A stretch of DNA of 64,000 bases from JAAYVZ01 sp035384965 (GCA_035384965.1 DAOOJE010000013.1:1-64000), one strand, 5' to 3'; counted from the stretch's first letter, positions 45,651 through 54,708 are shown. The notes: generated from the letters alone by a model not told the origin. Program-made: numbers and translations.

Positions 45651-46151
45651 TTACAGCTCCAGGCCGGGATCGACCACGAACGCCACCTGCACATCGCCTC
45701 CCCCGGGGCTGCTGGCAGTGAGCTGGTACAGCCGCACGCCTTCGCCCTCGACCTCGACCAGCGCCGGCTCCGTTGGCTCGAGGCTTTCCGCCACGACCGC
45801 CGGAGAGGTGGCGCCTCCGTGCAGGCGCAGGAAAGTGGCCGTGGAGCCCGCAACCGCCACCGCTGCCGCGGCCGCCACGCCGAGCCACCAGCGCCGCCGC
45901 CCTCTCGTCTGCCGCTCGAGCCGGCGCTGCCGGATGCCGGAGAGCACCTCGCCGACGAACCGCTCGTCCTCGTCCGGCGGCACCGCGGCGAGCGCCAGGC
46001 TCACCGCCAGGGCGGGCTCGGTCGCGACCAGCGCGGCACGGCAGGTCGAGCACGCGGCGAGATGGTCGCGCACCTTGCTTTCAAGGTCCGGCTCGAGTTC
46101 GAGCGCCACGAACCGCTCGCCGAGCGCCAGCACCTCGCTGCACGCCTTCAT
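45651..46151 (-). CDS. Zinc-finger anti-sigma factor, 166 aa
   Basis: Begins with the zf-HC2 anti-sigma domain: VRDHLAACSTCRAALVA supplies His and two Cys of the HX3CX2C zinc motif (about residues 30-37). A transmembrane helix follows at WWLGVAAAAAVAVAGSTATFLRL (about 87-109), then an extracytoplasmic segment. It is translationally coupled to the ECF sigma factor upstream (ATGA), as usual for such pairs, and should hold it at the membrane until a signal releases it. Confidence 0.86.
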   Translation of the reverse strand: MKACSEVLALGERFVALELEPDLESKVRDHLAACSTCRAALVATEPALAVSLALAAVPPDEDERFVGEVLSGIRQRRLERQTRGRRRWWLGVAAAAAVAVAGSTATFLRLHGGATSPAVVAESLEPTEPALVEVEGEGVRLYQLTASSPGGGDVQVAFVVDPGLEL

Positions 46152-46762
46152 CGCCCGCCTCCCCTCGGCAGGTACTCGGGATACCGCCTTGCCAGCTCCC
46201 GCCGCAGCACCGCCCGGGCCTGGAATACGTGGTTGCGCACCGTCGCCTCGCTACAGCCCACTGCTTCGGCGACCTCGGCCGTGGAGAGCCCTTGCACTTC
46301 CCGCAGCACGAACGCGGCGCGCTGCGCCGGCGTCAGGCGCTCCGCCAGCTCGGCGAAGATCCGCTGCACCTCCGCCTCGGCGAGGCGCTCCGGGGCGCGC
46401 GGCGTCTCCGAGTCCTCGACCAGGCGAAAATGGGTCTGGTGCGTGCGGTCGCGGCTGTCGCGCGAGCGCAGCACGTCGATCGCCAGGTTGGAAGCGATGC
46501 GGTAGAGCCAAGTGGAAAACGACCAGGCAGGGTCGTACTTCTCGAGGTTCTCCCAGGCGCGGACGAACGCTGCCTGAGCGACGTCGCGGCCCTCCTCGTC
46601 ATCGCCCAGGATGCGGGCGGCACAGCGGCGAACCCCCCCCTGGTGCCGCCGGACGAGTTCGGCGAACGCCGCCTCGTCGCCCGCCCGAGCCGCCGCCGCC
46701 AGCTCCCGGTCCTCGCGCGGGGGAGCTAGCATCGGCCTCGGCAGCAGTCGCAGCAGTCCCAT
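46148..46762 (-). CDS. ECF-type RNA polymerase sigma factor, 204 aa
   Basis: Sigma-70 region 2 includes EAAFAELVRRHQGGVRRCAARIL and WSFSTWLYRIASNLAIDVLR; region 4 is LTPAQRAAFVLREVQGLSTAEVAEAVGCSEATVRNHVFQARAVLRR, a helix-turn-helix for -35 contact. It resembles RpoE-like ECF factors. The ATG at 46762 follows GGAGGT. It heads the same-strand run into the anti-sigma and the secretion operon, so its likely regulon includes that machine. Confidence 0.9.
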   Translation of the reverse strand: MGLLRLLPRPMLAPPREDRELAAAARAGDEAAFAELVRRHQGGVRRCAARILGDDEEGRDVAQAAFVRAWENLEKYDPAWSFSTWLYRIASNLAIDVLRSRDSRDRTHQTHFRLVEDSETPRAPERLAEAEVQRIFAELAERLTPAQRAAFVLREVQGLSTAEVAEAVGCSEATVRNHVFQARAVLRRELARRYPEYLPRGGGR

Positions 46763-46800
46763 CCCAACTCCGACCTCCAGTGCGTATACGGCGGCAGCCA

Positions 46801-46828
46801 CGGCGCCGTTGGGGCGCCGATTATAGCC
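46801..46828 (-). promoter_or_regulatory. Perfect TATAAT promoter with an inverted repeat at the start site, before the ECF sigma gene
   Basis: On the minus strand GGCTATAAT (46828-46820) is a perfect -10. Directly downstream, CGGCGCC-GTTGG-GGCGCCG (46801-46819) is a seven-base-pair inverted repeat across the expected start point. It could be an operator or a 5' hairpin. The -35 region is weak. Confidence 0.55.
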
Positions 46829-46905
46829 TTCGTGTTTCGCCTGTTGCCTCGTGTCTCCCGGCCGGCCGGGCGGGGGAGGGCTTTCCACCGGACGGCCGGG
46901 AGGGC

Positions 46906-46914
46906 TGCTACACT
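46906..46914 (+). promoter_or_regulatory. TGCTACACT extended -10 box, 7 nt before waaA
   Basis: TGC-TACACT ends seven bases before the ATG at 46922. No ribosome site fits. Identical to the nonamer at 33725-33733 on the other strand. Confidence 0.5.
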
Positions 46915-46921
46915 CCCCGCC

Positions 46922-48187
46922 ATGGCGCGCGCCGCTCTCTGGCTGTATCGAGCTGCAACAGCGGCGTTGCTGCCTCTCGCCGCCCCATGGCTGCTCGCCG
47001 CCGACCGCCGGCGCGGCAAGAAGCGGCCTCCGCTCGCCCAGCGTCTCGGGCGCCAGCTCCCCTCGCTGCCCACCGGCGGCGCCTGGGTGCAGGCCGTGTC
47101 GGTAGGGGAGGTGGCGGTGGCGCGGCTGCTGCTCGCCGAGCTGCGGCGCCGCCACCCCGAGACTCCGATCATCCTCTCGGCCACCACGGCCACCGGCCTG
47201 TCGCTCGCGACCGGCCAGCAGCAAGCCGACGCCGTGGTGCCGTTCCCACTCGACCTCCGCAGCCCGGTCCGGCGCGTCCTGGACGCCGCGCAGCCACGCC
47301 TCGTGGTTCTCGTCGAGACCGAGCTCTGGCCGGAGATGCTCGCCGGCTGTGCCGAGCGCGGCATCCCGGTGGCGATCGTCAACGCTCGCGTGTCCGACCG
47401 CTCGTTCCGGGGCTACCGGCTCCTGCGCCCGCTCCTGCGCCCGCTGCTCGAGCCCGTGACGCTGGCGCTGGCTCAGGAGCAGCAGGATGCCGACCGCCTG
47501 GCGGTGCTCGGGCTGCCGGCCGACCGCATCCAGGTGCTGGGCAACCTCAAGTTCGACGTGGGCGCCCCCAAGACCGCCCCCGGCATCGTGGCCGAAATGC
47601 GGCGGGTGGCCGGCACCCGCCGCGTCGTGGTGGCCGGATCCACGATGGAGGGCGAGGAGCTGCCGGTGCTGCGGGCCGTCCGGCGCCTGGCCGGCCGCGA
47701 GGGAGTCTTCCTGCTCCTCGCCCCGCGCCATCCCGAGCGGGCCGGAGACGTGCTCGAGACCGCGGCGCGGCTGGGCTTTTCCGCCGAGCGCCGGACGCTG
47801 CTGTCGAGCGCGCCCGCCGGCTGCGAGGTCGTGGTGCTCGACACCGTCGGCGAGCTGGCCGCTCTCTACGAGCTGGCCCACGTCGCGTTCGTGGGCGGCT
47901 CGCTGGCGGCCACGGGAGGGCACAACCCGATCGAGCCAGCGCGCTTCGCCGTGCCGGTCCTCACCGGCCCTCACGTGAGGAACTTCGCGGCGGTGTTCCG
48001 ACGCTTCTTCGAGGTCGGCGCGGCGCGCGTCGTGCGCAACGAGAACGAGCTGGCGGCAGCGCTCCAGCAGCTCCTCGACGACCCGGCCGCGGCCCGTCGC
48101 GCCGGCGAGGCAGGGCGCGGGCTGCTCGAGGCCAACGCGGGCGCGACGGCCCGCACCGTCACCGCCCTTGAGAGGTTCCTGGCGTGA
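46922..48187 (+). CDS. waaA: 3-deoxy-D-manno-octulosonic acid transferase, 421 aa
   Basis: Inner-membrane glycosyltransferase adding Kdo to lipid IVA. A hydrophobic anchor lies at about 7-26, followed by RLGRQLPSLPTGGAWVQAVSVGEV. VVLVETELWPEMLAGCAERGIPVAIVNARVSDRSFRGYR is strongly diagnostic of KdtA/WaaA; the second Rossmann lobe has GGHNPIEPARFAVPVLTGPHVRNF. Length is standard. It overlaps lpxK by GTGA, so Kdo transfer and lipid A 4'-phosphorylation are coexpressed. Confidence 0.95.
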   Translation: MARAALWLYRAATAALLPLAAPWLLAADRRRGKKRPPLAQRLGRQLPSLPTGGAWVQAVSVGEVAVARLLLAELRRRHPETPIILSATTATGLSLATGQQQADAVVPFPLDLRSPVRRVLDAAQPRLVVLVETELWPEMLAGCAERGIPVAIVNARVSDRSFRGYRLLRPLLRPLLEPVTLALAQEQQDADRLAVLGLPADRIQVLGNLKFDVGAPKTAPGIVAEMRRVAGTRRVVVAGSTMEGEELPVLRAVRRLAGREGVFLLLAPRHPERAGDVLETAARLGFSAERRTLLSSAPAGCEVVVLDTVGELAALYELAHVAFVGGSLAATGGHNPIEPARFAVPVLTGPHVRNFAAVFRRFFEVGAARVVRNENELAAALQQLLDDPAAARRAGEAGRGLLEANAGATARTVTALERFLA

Positions 48188-49179
48188 ACCTGGGTCGCCG
48201 GCTCGCAGTCGAGGCCAGCGGCGCGCTGGAAGCGATCAACGCCGGCGCCCGGCTGCTGTACCGGTGGGGCGTGCGGCGCGTGCACCGCGCCGAGGTGCCC
48301 GTCATCTCGGTCGGCAACATCGCTTGCGGCGGCACCGGCAAGACACCGCTGGTCGCGGCTCTGGCCCGTGTCCTGACGAGCCGCGGCCGGCGCCCCGCGA
48401 TCCTGACCCGCGGCTACCGACGCGAGAGCAAGGTCCCGCTGCTCATCACTGGGCAGCGCCAGGTCTCGTGGCGGGAGGCCGGCGACGAGCCCGCTCTCCT
48501 GGCCAGGGCGCTTCCCGAGGTACCCATCGTCGTCGACCGCGACCGGGTGCGGGGGGCGGCGACGGCCGTCCGGGAGGTCGGCGCCACTCATCTGCTGCTT
48601 GACGACGGCTTCCAGCACTGGCGCCTCGGGCGGGAGGCCGACATCGTGGTCGTGGACGCCGCCGACCCGCTGGCCCTCGAGGCGCCGCGCCGCGAGCGCC
48701 CCGCCGCCCTGCGGCACGCCACTGGCGTCGTCATCAACCGCGTCGACGACCGCAGCCACGCCGCCGTGGTCATGGCGATGCTGGGGCCGTGGGCGCCGGA
48801 CGCAGCCATGATCGCCACGCGCGTCGCGGCGTGCGCCGTACACCGGGGCGGCGAGCGGGCACCCGCGGAGGCCTTGCGCGGGCAAAAAGCCGTGCTCATG
48901 GCCGGGCTCGGCAACCCCCGGGCGTTCGCCGGCTCGGCGGCCGACCTCGGCGTGGTGATTGCCGACATGGAACTTTTCCCGGACCATCACCGCTACCGCC
49001 GCGCCGATGTCGAGAGCATCCTCGCCCGGGCGTACGCCGCCGGAGCGATGGTGCTGACCACCGGCAAGGACTTCGTCAAGCTCCCGCCCGACCTCGCCGC
49101 CCAAGTGGCCTGGCTCGAGGTCGAGCTGCAGCCGGTGCTCGGCTCGTTCGCCGACCTCATCCCCCCCGCTATCCTGTAG
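48184..49179 (+). CDS. lpxK: Tetraacyldisaccharide 4'-kinase, 331 aa
   Basis: Membrane-bound kinase that makes lipid IVA. The P-loop is in ISVGNIACGGTGKTPL (about 41-56), followed by RPAILTRGYRRES, LLLDDGFQHWRLGREADIVVVDA and FPDHHRY, each conserved in LpxK. GTG 48184 overlaps the waaA stop. The TAG stop is itself part of the TAGAAT promoter-like box for the next gene. Confidence 0.95.
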   Translation: MNLGRRLAVEASGALEAINAGARLLYRWGVRRVHRAEVPVISVGNIACGGTGKTPLVAALARVLTSRGRRPAILTRGYRRESKVPLLITGQRQVSWREAGDEPALLARALPEVPIVVDRDRVRGAATAVREVGATHLLLDDGFQHWRLGREADIVVVDAADPLALEAPRRERPAALRHATGVVINRVDDRSHAAVVMAMLGPWAPDAAMIATRVAACAVHRGGERAPAEALRGQKAVLMAGLGNPRAFAGSAADLGVVIADMELFPDHHRYRRADVESILARAYAAGAMVLTTGKDFVKLPPDLAAQVAWLEVELQPVLGSFADLIPPAIL

Positions 49180-49182
49180 AAT
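49175..49182 (+). promoter_or_regulatory. TGTAGAAT -10 box, 6 nt before the heptose kinase gene
   Basis: TAGAAT at 49177-49182 matches -10 at five of six and ends six bases before GTG 49189. The first three bases are the lpxK stop codon. The same TAGAAT-N6-start layout occurs at 3980. Confidence 0.45.
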
Positions 49183-49188
49183 CCATCC

Positions 49189-50199
49189 GTGCCGAGCCGG
49201 GATCGCCTCCACGCCATCGTCGACGGCTTCTCCGGCCGCCGGGTCGTGCTGTACGGCGACCTCGTGCTGGACCGCTTCGTCCTCGGCGCTCCCAAGCGGA
49301 TCTCGCGCGAGGCACCGGTCATCATCCTGCGCTTCGAAGGCCAGCGGGACATCCCCGGAGGCGGCGCCAACGCCCTCGCAAATATCGCCTCGCTGGGCGG
49401 CGTCGCGGTGCCGGTCGGGGTGGTCGGCGACGACGAGGCCGGCCACGCGCTCCTCGCCGCCCTTCGCGGGCGCGGCATCGACGTCGGCTCGATCCTCATC
49501 GCGCCGGGGTTCAGGACCGTGACCAAGGTGCGCATCGTGGCCGGCGGCCCCTCGTCGCTCAAGCACCAGGTGGCGCGCTACGACATCGAGGACCGCCTGG
49601 CCGGCAACGACCGGCGGCTGCGCCGCGTCATCGCGGCGCTCGCCGAGGCCGGCGGCGGGGCGGCGGCAGCGGCGGTATCGGACTACGGCTACGGCGTCGT
49701 CGGCCGGGCCGGCATCGCCGCCCTCCGGGCCGCCATGCCGGCGGGGGCGCCACTCGTCCTCGACTCCCGGTTCGCGCTCGCCAACCTTGTCGGCGTCGAC
49801 GGCGCCACCCCCAACCTCGAGGAGCTCGCCGCCGCGGCTGGGCGCGAGCTCGTCACCGATCAGGACGTGGTGGCGGCAGCCGAGGCGCTGCGTCGACGCA
49901 TGGGCTGCCGCTTCCTGGTCGCCACGCGGGGAAGCCAGGGCTCCACCCTCGTCGAGGAGGGCCGGCCCCCCGTCCACTTGCCGGTCTACGGCTCCGACCA
50001 AGTCGCCGACGTGACCGGCGCCGGCGACACGGTGCTGGCGACCCTCACCCTGGCGATGGCCGTCGGCGCCTCTCCGCTCGAGGCGGCGACCCTCGCCAAC
50101 CTGGCCGGCGGCATCGTCGTCACCAAGCTCGGCACCGCCACCGTGAGCGCGGCCGAGCTGCGCCGCGCCATCGACCTGGCACCGATCCTCGATGACTGA
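49189..50199 (+). CDS. rfaE1: D-glycero-beta-D-manno-heptose-7-phosphate kinase (HldE kinase part), 336 aa
   Basis: PfkB/ribokinase-fold enzyme. The family start VVLYGDLVLDRFVLGAPKRISREAPV is that of RfaE domain I; GGGANALANIASLGG and the C-terminal VADVTGAGDTVLATL (catalytic Asp) complete the fold. The enzyme phosphorylates heptose 7-phosphate at C1 for LPS core. In many bacteria it is fused to the nucleotidyltransferase; here they are two genes that overlap by 8 nt. Confidence 0.93.
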   Translation: MPSRDRLHAIVDGFSGRRVVLYGDLVLDRFVLGAPKRISREAPVIILRFEGQRDIPGGGANALANIASLGGVAVPVGVVGDDEAGHALLAALRGRGIDVGSILIAPGFRTVTKVRIVAGGPSSLKHQVARYDIEDRLAGNDRRLRRVIAALAEAGGGAAAAAVSDYGYGVVGRAGIAALRAAMPAGAPLVLDSRFALANLVGVDGATPNLEELAAAAGRELVTDQDVVAAAEALRRRMGCRFLVATRGSQGSTLVEEGRPPVHLPVYGSDQVADVTGAGDTVLATLTLAMAVGASPLEAATLANLAGGIVVTKLGTATVSAAELRRAIDLAPILDD

Positions 50200-50716
50200 T
50201 CCTGGCAGCAAGCCGATCTCCCGCCAGCACGCCGCCGAACTCAGCGCGCGGGCGCGGGCGGCCGGGCAGGTCGTGGTGCTCGCCAACGGCGCCTTCGACA
50301 TGCTCCACGTGGGGCACGTGCGCTACCTTGCCGACGCCCGCCGTCTCGGCGACGTGCTCTTCGTGGCCGTCAACAGCGACGCCTCCGTGCGTCTGCTCAA
50401 GGGGCCGACCCGCCCGGTCGTCCCGGTCGGCGAGCGGGTGGAGATCCTGGCCCACCTCGCGTGTGTCGACTGGATCGTCGTCTTCGACGAGCCGACTGTG
50501 GCCGACGTGCTGCGCGAGCTGCGCCCTCACATCCACGCCAAGGGCACCGACTACACACCTCAGACCGTCCCCGAGCGGGCGGTCGTGAGCGAGTGGAGCG
50601 GCCGCACGGTCATCTGCGGGGATCCCAAGGAGCACGCCACGACCGATCTCATCGGCGAGGTGCTGCGGCGCTTCGGCCCCCCGCCCGAGGGCGGAGCCGG
50701 GACGGGCGGATGGTAA
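50192..50716 (+). CDS. rfaE2: D-glycero-beta-D-manno-heptose 1-phosphate adenylyltransferase (HldE transferase part), 174 aa
   Basis: Cytidylyltransferase-like Rossmann protein: LANGAFDMLHVGHVRYLADARRLGD carries the HXGH motif (His and His of HVGH) and VNSDASVRLLKGPTRPVVP follows. It makes ADP-heptose. The tail past KEHATTDLIGEVLRRF is short and glycine rich. It overlaps the kinase gene by 8 nt, the separate-gene equivalent of HldE. Confidence 0.93.
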   Translation: MTDPGSKPISRQHAAELSARARAAGQVVVLANGAFDMLHVGHVRYLADARRLGDVLFVAVNSDASVRLLKGPTRPVVPVGERVEILAHLACVDWIVVFDEPTVADVLRELRPHIHAKGTDYTPQTVPERAVVSEWSGRTVICGDPKEHATTDLIGEVLRRFGPPPEGGAGTGGW

Positions 50717-50762
50717 ACCGGCAGCGCGCCGCCTCGCCCCGCTGTCGCCCCGCGGCGGTCCC

Positions 50763-50771
50763 GGCTACCAT
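50763..50771 (+). promoter_or_regulatory. GGCTACCAT -10 box, 6 nt before the heptosyltransferase gene
   Basis: TACCAT (50766-50771) preceded by GGC ends six bases before GTG 50778. It closely matches TGCTACCAT before the DUF4388 gene. No Shine-Dalgarno can fit. Confidence 0.45.
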
Positions 50772-50777
50772 ACCGGG

Positions 50778-51767
50778 GTGCGCGTCCTCCTCACCCGCCT
50801 CTCGGCCCTCGGCGACATCGTGCACACCTGGCCGCTGGCGGCGGCGCTGCGCGGCGCCCGGCCGGACCTCGAGCTGTACTGGCTCGTGGAGCGCCACTTC
50901 GCGCCACTCGTCGAGGCCCACCCGGCCGTCGCGGGGGTGATCCCCGTCGCCACCCGTCGCTGGCGCACGAGATGGTGGTCGGCCGCGACGCGGCGCGAGG
51001 TTCGCGACGCCCTCGCACGACTGCGCGAGCTCGACCTCGACGTGGCGCTCGACCCGCAGGGCCTCGTCAAGTCGGCCGCCTGGGCACGCCTGGCGAGAGT
51101 TCCCCGGCGCGTGGGGCTGGCAGCGCGCCAGCGCCGCGAGCGAGCCGCCGGCCTGCTCTACACGACAACAGTGACACCCCCGCCAGGGGCGAGCCACGTC
51201 GTGGACGTCAACCTCTCGCTCGCTTCCGCGCTCGGCGTCGTACCCGAGCCCGGCGCGGCACCGGACGGCCGGTTCCTGCTCGCCGGCGGTACCGGGCCGC
51301 GGCCACCGGCCGGGGCGGTCGTGATCCTGCCCGCCACCGGCGGGCCCGGCAAGGCCTGGCCGCCGTCATGTTGGGCGGTGACGGCGGCCGCGGTGGCTCG
51401 CCTCGGGCACCCGGTGTGGGTGGCCTGGGGACCGGGCGAGCGCGCGCTGGCAGAGCAGATCGCCGTCGAGGCCGGGGTCGAGATTGCACCGCCCACCTCC
51501 ATCGTCGAGCTGGCCCACCTGCTGGCGGGAGCGGCTGTGGTGCTGGGGGCCGATACCGGCACTGTGCACCTCGCCGCGTCAATCGGGGTGCCGACAGTGG
51601 CGGTCTTCCTGGCCACCGATCCCGGCCGCAACGGCCCGCGCGGCGCCCGCGTGGCGGTCGTCTCGGCGGCGCGAGGGGGAGCCCGCCGTGGTCGTGCCCG
51701 CACCGGCGCCGCGCGCGAGGTCGATCCCGGCGAGGTGCTGGCGGCGCTCCGCGAGCTGGCAGGGTGA
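50778..51767 (+). CDS. Glycosyltransferase family 9 heptosyltransferase, 329 aa
   Basis: ADP-heptose:LPS heptosyltransferase. The start VRVLLTRLSALGDIVHTWPLAAALR is the family signature, and DLDVALDPQGLVKSAAWARLARVPRRVGLA the conserved WaaC-like middle. The C-terminal lobe has LAGAAVVLGADTGTVHLAASIGVPTVAVF. Most like heptosyltransferase I (WaaC), but acceptor choice cannot be read. It follows the heptose-nucleotide genes, so the whole set builds the LPS inner core. Confidence 0.92.
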   Translation: MRVLLTRLSALGDIVHTWPLAAALRGARPDLELYWLVERHFAPLVEAHPAVAGVIPVATRRWRTRWWSAATRREVRDALARLRELDLDVALDPQGLVKSAAWARLARVPRRVGLAARQRRERAAGLLYTTTVTPPPGASHVVDVNLSLASALGVVPEPGAAPDGRFLLAGGTGPRPPAGAVVILPATGGPGKAWPPSCWAVTAAAVARLGHPVWVAWGPGERALAEQIAVEAGVEIAPPTSIVELAHLLAGAAVVLGADTGTVHLAASIGVPTVAVFLATDPGRNGPRGARVAVVSAARGGARRGRARTGAAREVDPGEVLAALRELAG

Positions 51768-51821
51768 GCGACAGGCGGACGCCCCCGCTCGCTCCGACTC
51801 GCCGGGAGGCGGCGGCGAAGG

Positions 51822-51830
51822 TGATACAAT
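51822..51830 (+). promoter_or_regulatory. Extended -10 promoter (TGATACAAT) of the pilB-pilT-pilC-pilSR operon
   Basis: TGA-TACAAT is an extended -10 (TGNTANNNT) with five of six matches. The leader to ATG 51867 has an A/G-rich ribosome site (AAGGGAAGGGAAGGG). No convincing -35 is seen. Confidence 0.5.
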
Positions 51831-51866
51831 CGGCTCGCGGACCGATGCGCAAGGGAAGGGAAGGGT

Positions 51867-53582
51867 ATGGCCCTCAAGCTTGGTGAACTCCTCCTCAAGG
51901 CCCAGTTGGTCAACCAGCAGCAGCTGCAGAAGGCGCTGGACGAGCAGAAGAGCACCGGCGGCAAGCTCGGGGAGATCCTGCAGCGCCTCGGGTACGTGAC
52001 CGAGGACGACATCATCGAGTGCCTGTCCCACCAGTTCGGCGTCCCCTCGATCAACCTGCGTCACTTCGAGATCGACTCCAACGTCGCGCGCCTCATTCCG
52101 GTCGACCTGGCCCGCAAGTACAACGTCATCCCGGTCAACAAGACCGGCGCCACCCTCACCCTCGCCATGACGGACCCGACCAACATCTTCGCCATGGACG
52201 AGATCACCTTCATGACCGGCTACCGGGTGGAACCGGTGGTCGCCTCCGAGGAGGCGATCCGCGAAACCATCGACCGCCACTTCGGATCGACCCGCGAGGT
52301 CGAACTCAAGAAGGTCATGGAGGACCTCACGAGCGTCGACGAGGCGGCGCTCGAGCTCATGGAGGAAGAGGAGGAGATGGACGTGGCCACCCTCGCCGAG
52401 GGGGCCGAGGAAGCGCCGGTCGTGCGGCTCGTCAACATCATGCTCACTGACGCCATCAAGCGCGGCGCGTCGGACATCCACGTCGAGCCGTACGAGAGGA
52501 ACTTCCGCGTGCGCTACCGCATCGACGGGTTGCTGCGCGAGGTCATGACCCCGCCGCTCAAGCTCAAGGACGCCATCACCTCGCGCATCAAGGTGCTCTC
52601 GAAGCTCGACATTGCCGAGAAGCGCCTGCCCCAGGACGGCCGCATCCGCCTCAAGGCCAAGGTCGAGGGGCGGACCCGCGAGCTCGACTACCGCGTGTCC
52701 GTGATCCCCACCGTGCACGGCGAAAAGGTCGTGATGCGGCTCCTCGACAAGGAGAACCTCCGCCTCGACCTCACCAAGCTCGGGTTCGAGAAGCCTTCTC
52801 TCAAGGCGTTCGAGGACGCCGTGCTCAAGCCCTACGGCATGGTGCTGGTCACCGGCCCGACCGGCTCGGGCAAGACCAACACCCTCTACTCCGCCCTGCA
52901 GCGCGTCAACACCCCCGACACCAACATCATGACCGCCGAGGACCCGGTCGAGTTCCAGATGCCCGGCGTCAACCAGGTGCAGATGAAGGACTCGATCGGC
53001 CTCAACTTCGCGGCCGCCTTGCGCTCCTTCCTGCGGCAGGACCCGAACATCATCCTGGTCGGTGAGATCCGCGACTTCGAAACGGCCGAGATCGCGATCA
53101 AGGCGGCGCTCACGGGGCACCTTGTGCTCTCCACCCTCCACACCAACGACGCCCCCTCGACCATTTCCCGCCTCATGAACATGGGCATCGAGCCGTTTCT
53201 CGTCGCCACCTCGGTCAACTGCATCGCGGCGCAGCGTCTCGTCCGCCGGGTCTGCACCAACTGCAAGGAGGAGATCGACACGCCGATCCAGGCGCTGCTG
53301 GGCGTCGGGTTCTCCGAGGCGGAGGCGCACGACATCAAGCTTTACAAGGGCCGTGGCTGCGACAAGTGCAACAACACAGGGTACAAGGGCCGCACGGCCC
53401 TGATCGAGGTCATGACCATGACCGACGACCTCCGCGAGCTGGTGCTCTCGGGGGCAACCGCCATCGAGCTGCGGCGCAAGGCGCGCGAGGAGGGGATGAT
53501 CACCCTCCGCGAGTCGGGCCTGCACAAGATCCGGGAAGGCCTCACGACCATCGAGGAGGTCGTCCGGGAAACCGTTTTGTAA
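51867..53582 (+). CDS. pilB: Type IV pilus assembly ATPase PilB, 571 aa
   Basis: Hexameric extension motor. MshEN-type domain at 1-135 (LGELLLKAQLVNQQQLQKALDEQ; the DQ-rich start is a c-di-GMP-binding type). Core: Walker A GPTGSGKTNT at about 330-339, TAEDPVEFQMPGVNQVQ, ILVGEIRDFETAEIAI and TGHLVLSTLHTNDAPSTI. The tetra-Cys pair CTNC and CDKC binds zinc. First gene of a plus-strand pil operon and 10 nt from pilT. Confidence 0.95.
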   Translation: MALKLGELLLKAQLVNQQQLQKALDEQKSTGGKLGEILQRLGYVTEDDIIECLSHQFGVPSINLRHFEIDSNVARLIPVDLARKYNVIPVNKTGATLTLAMTDPTNIFAMDEITFMTGYRVEPVVASEEAIRETIDRHFGSTREVELKKVMEDLTSVDEAALELMEEEEEMDVATLAEGAEEAPVVRLVNIMLTDAIKRGASDIHVEPYERNFRVRYRIDGLLREVMTPPLKLKDAITSRIKVLSKLDIAEKRLPQDGRIRLKAKVEGRTRELDYRVSVIPTVHGEKVVMRLLDKENLRLDLTKLGFEKPSLKAFEDAVLKPYGMVLVTGPTGSGKTNTLYSALQRVNTPDTNIMTAEDPVEFQMPGVNQVQMKDSIGLNFAAALRSFLRQDPNIILVGEIRDFETAEIAIKAALTGHLVLSTLHTNDAPSTISRLMNMGIEPFLVATSVNCIAAQRLVRRVCTNCKEEIDTPIQALLGVGFSEAEAHDIKLYKGRGCDKCNNTGYKGRTALIEVMTMTDDLRELVLSGATAIELRRKAREEGMITLRESGLHKIREGLTTIEEVVRETVL

Positions 53583-53592
53583 GGGGGCGCGC

Positions 53593-54708
53593 ATGGCCGT
53601 CACGCTGCACGAGCTCCTCAAGACCATGGTGGACTCCGGTGCCACCGACCTTCACGTCACGACGAACTCCCCCCCCATCATCCGGGTGCACGGGCTGCTC
53701 GAGCGGCTGCCGGGCCCGCCCCTGACCGCACCCGAGACCAAGCGACTCGTCTACTCGGTGCTCACCGACGCGCAGAAGCACCGGCTGGAGGAGACGCTCG
53801 AGCTCGACCTCTCGTTCGGCATCAAGGGGCTGGCTCGCTTCCGCGCCAACATCTTCTTCCAGCGCGGCGCGCTGGCCGGGGCGTTCCGCCGCATCCCGTA
53901 CGAGATCCTGGGCTTCAAGGAGCTGGGGTTGCCCCAGATCGTGGAGTCGCTGTGCGAGAAGCCGCGGGGGCTCGTGCTCGTCACCGGGCCGACCGGCTCG
54001 GGCAAGTCCACCTCGCTCGCCGCCATGATCGACAAGGTCAACCGCGAGAAGCCACTCCACATCATCACGATCGAGGACCCGATCGAGTACCTGCACACGC
54101 ACCAGAAGGCGATGGTGAACCAGCGCGAGCTGCACTCCGACACGCAGTCCTACGCCAACGCGCTGCGCTCGGTGCTGCGCGAGGACCCCGACGTGGTGCT
54201 CATCGGCGAGATGCGCGACCTCGAGACGGTGGAGTCGGCGCTGCGCATCGCCGAGACCGGTCACCTGACGTTCGCGACGCTCCACACCAACTCGGCGCCC
54301 CAGACCATCAATCGCATCATCGACGTCTTCCCCGAGCACCAGCAGTCCCAGATCCGCACCCAGCTCTCGTTCGTCCTCGAGGGCATCATCTGCCAGTCGC
54401 TGCTGCCCAAGGCGGGGGGCCGGGGGCGGGTGCTCGCCTGCGAGATCTTGATTCCCAACGCCGCGGTGCGTAACCTCATCCGAGAGGACAAGGTTCACCA
54501 GATCTACTCGATGATGCAGACGGGCCAGCTCAAGCACGGGATGCAGACCTTTAACCAGTCGCTGGCCACGCTCTATCAGCGCAAGCTGATCACCTTGCAG
54601 ACCGCCCTGTCCTACAGCTCCAACCAAGAAGAGCTGCAGGACATGATCAACCGGGGCACGGGCGTCGTGCAGCAACCCTTGCCGCCCCGTGTGCCAGGGA
54701 GGAGCTAG
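53593..54708 (+). CDS. pilT: Twitching motility retraction ATPase PilT, 371 aa
   Basis: Retraction motor. LLKTMVDSGATDLHVTTNSPPIIRV is the PilT N-domain; Walker A GPTGSGKSTS at about 132-141; TIEDPIEYLHTHQKAMVNQREL; VLIGEMRDLETVESAL (AIRNLIRE-like element present as AVRNLIREDK). It is not truncated. With PilB and PilC it makes a retractile pilus, which the minus-strand system lacks. Confidence 0.96.
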   Translation: MAVTLHELLKTMVDSGATDLHVTTNSPPIIRVHGLLERLPGPPLTAPETKRLVYSVLTDAQKHRLEETLELDLSFGIKGLARFRANIFFQRGALAGAFRRIPYEILGFKELGLPQIVESLCEKPRGLVLVTGPTGSGKSTSLAAMIDKVNREKPLHIITIEDPIEYLHTHQKAMVNQRELHSDTQSYANALRSVLREDPDVVLIGEMRDLETVESALRIAETGHLTFATLHTNSAPQTINRIIDVFPEHQQSQIRTQLSFVLEGIICQSLLPKAGGRGRVLACEILIPNAAVRNLIREDKVHQIYSMMQTGQLKHGMQTFNQSLATLYQRKLITLQTALSYSSNQEELQDMINRGTGVVQQPLPPRVPGRS

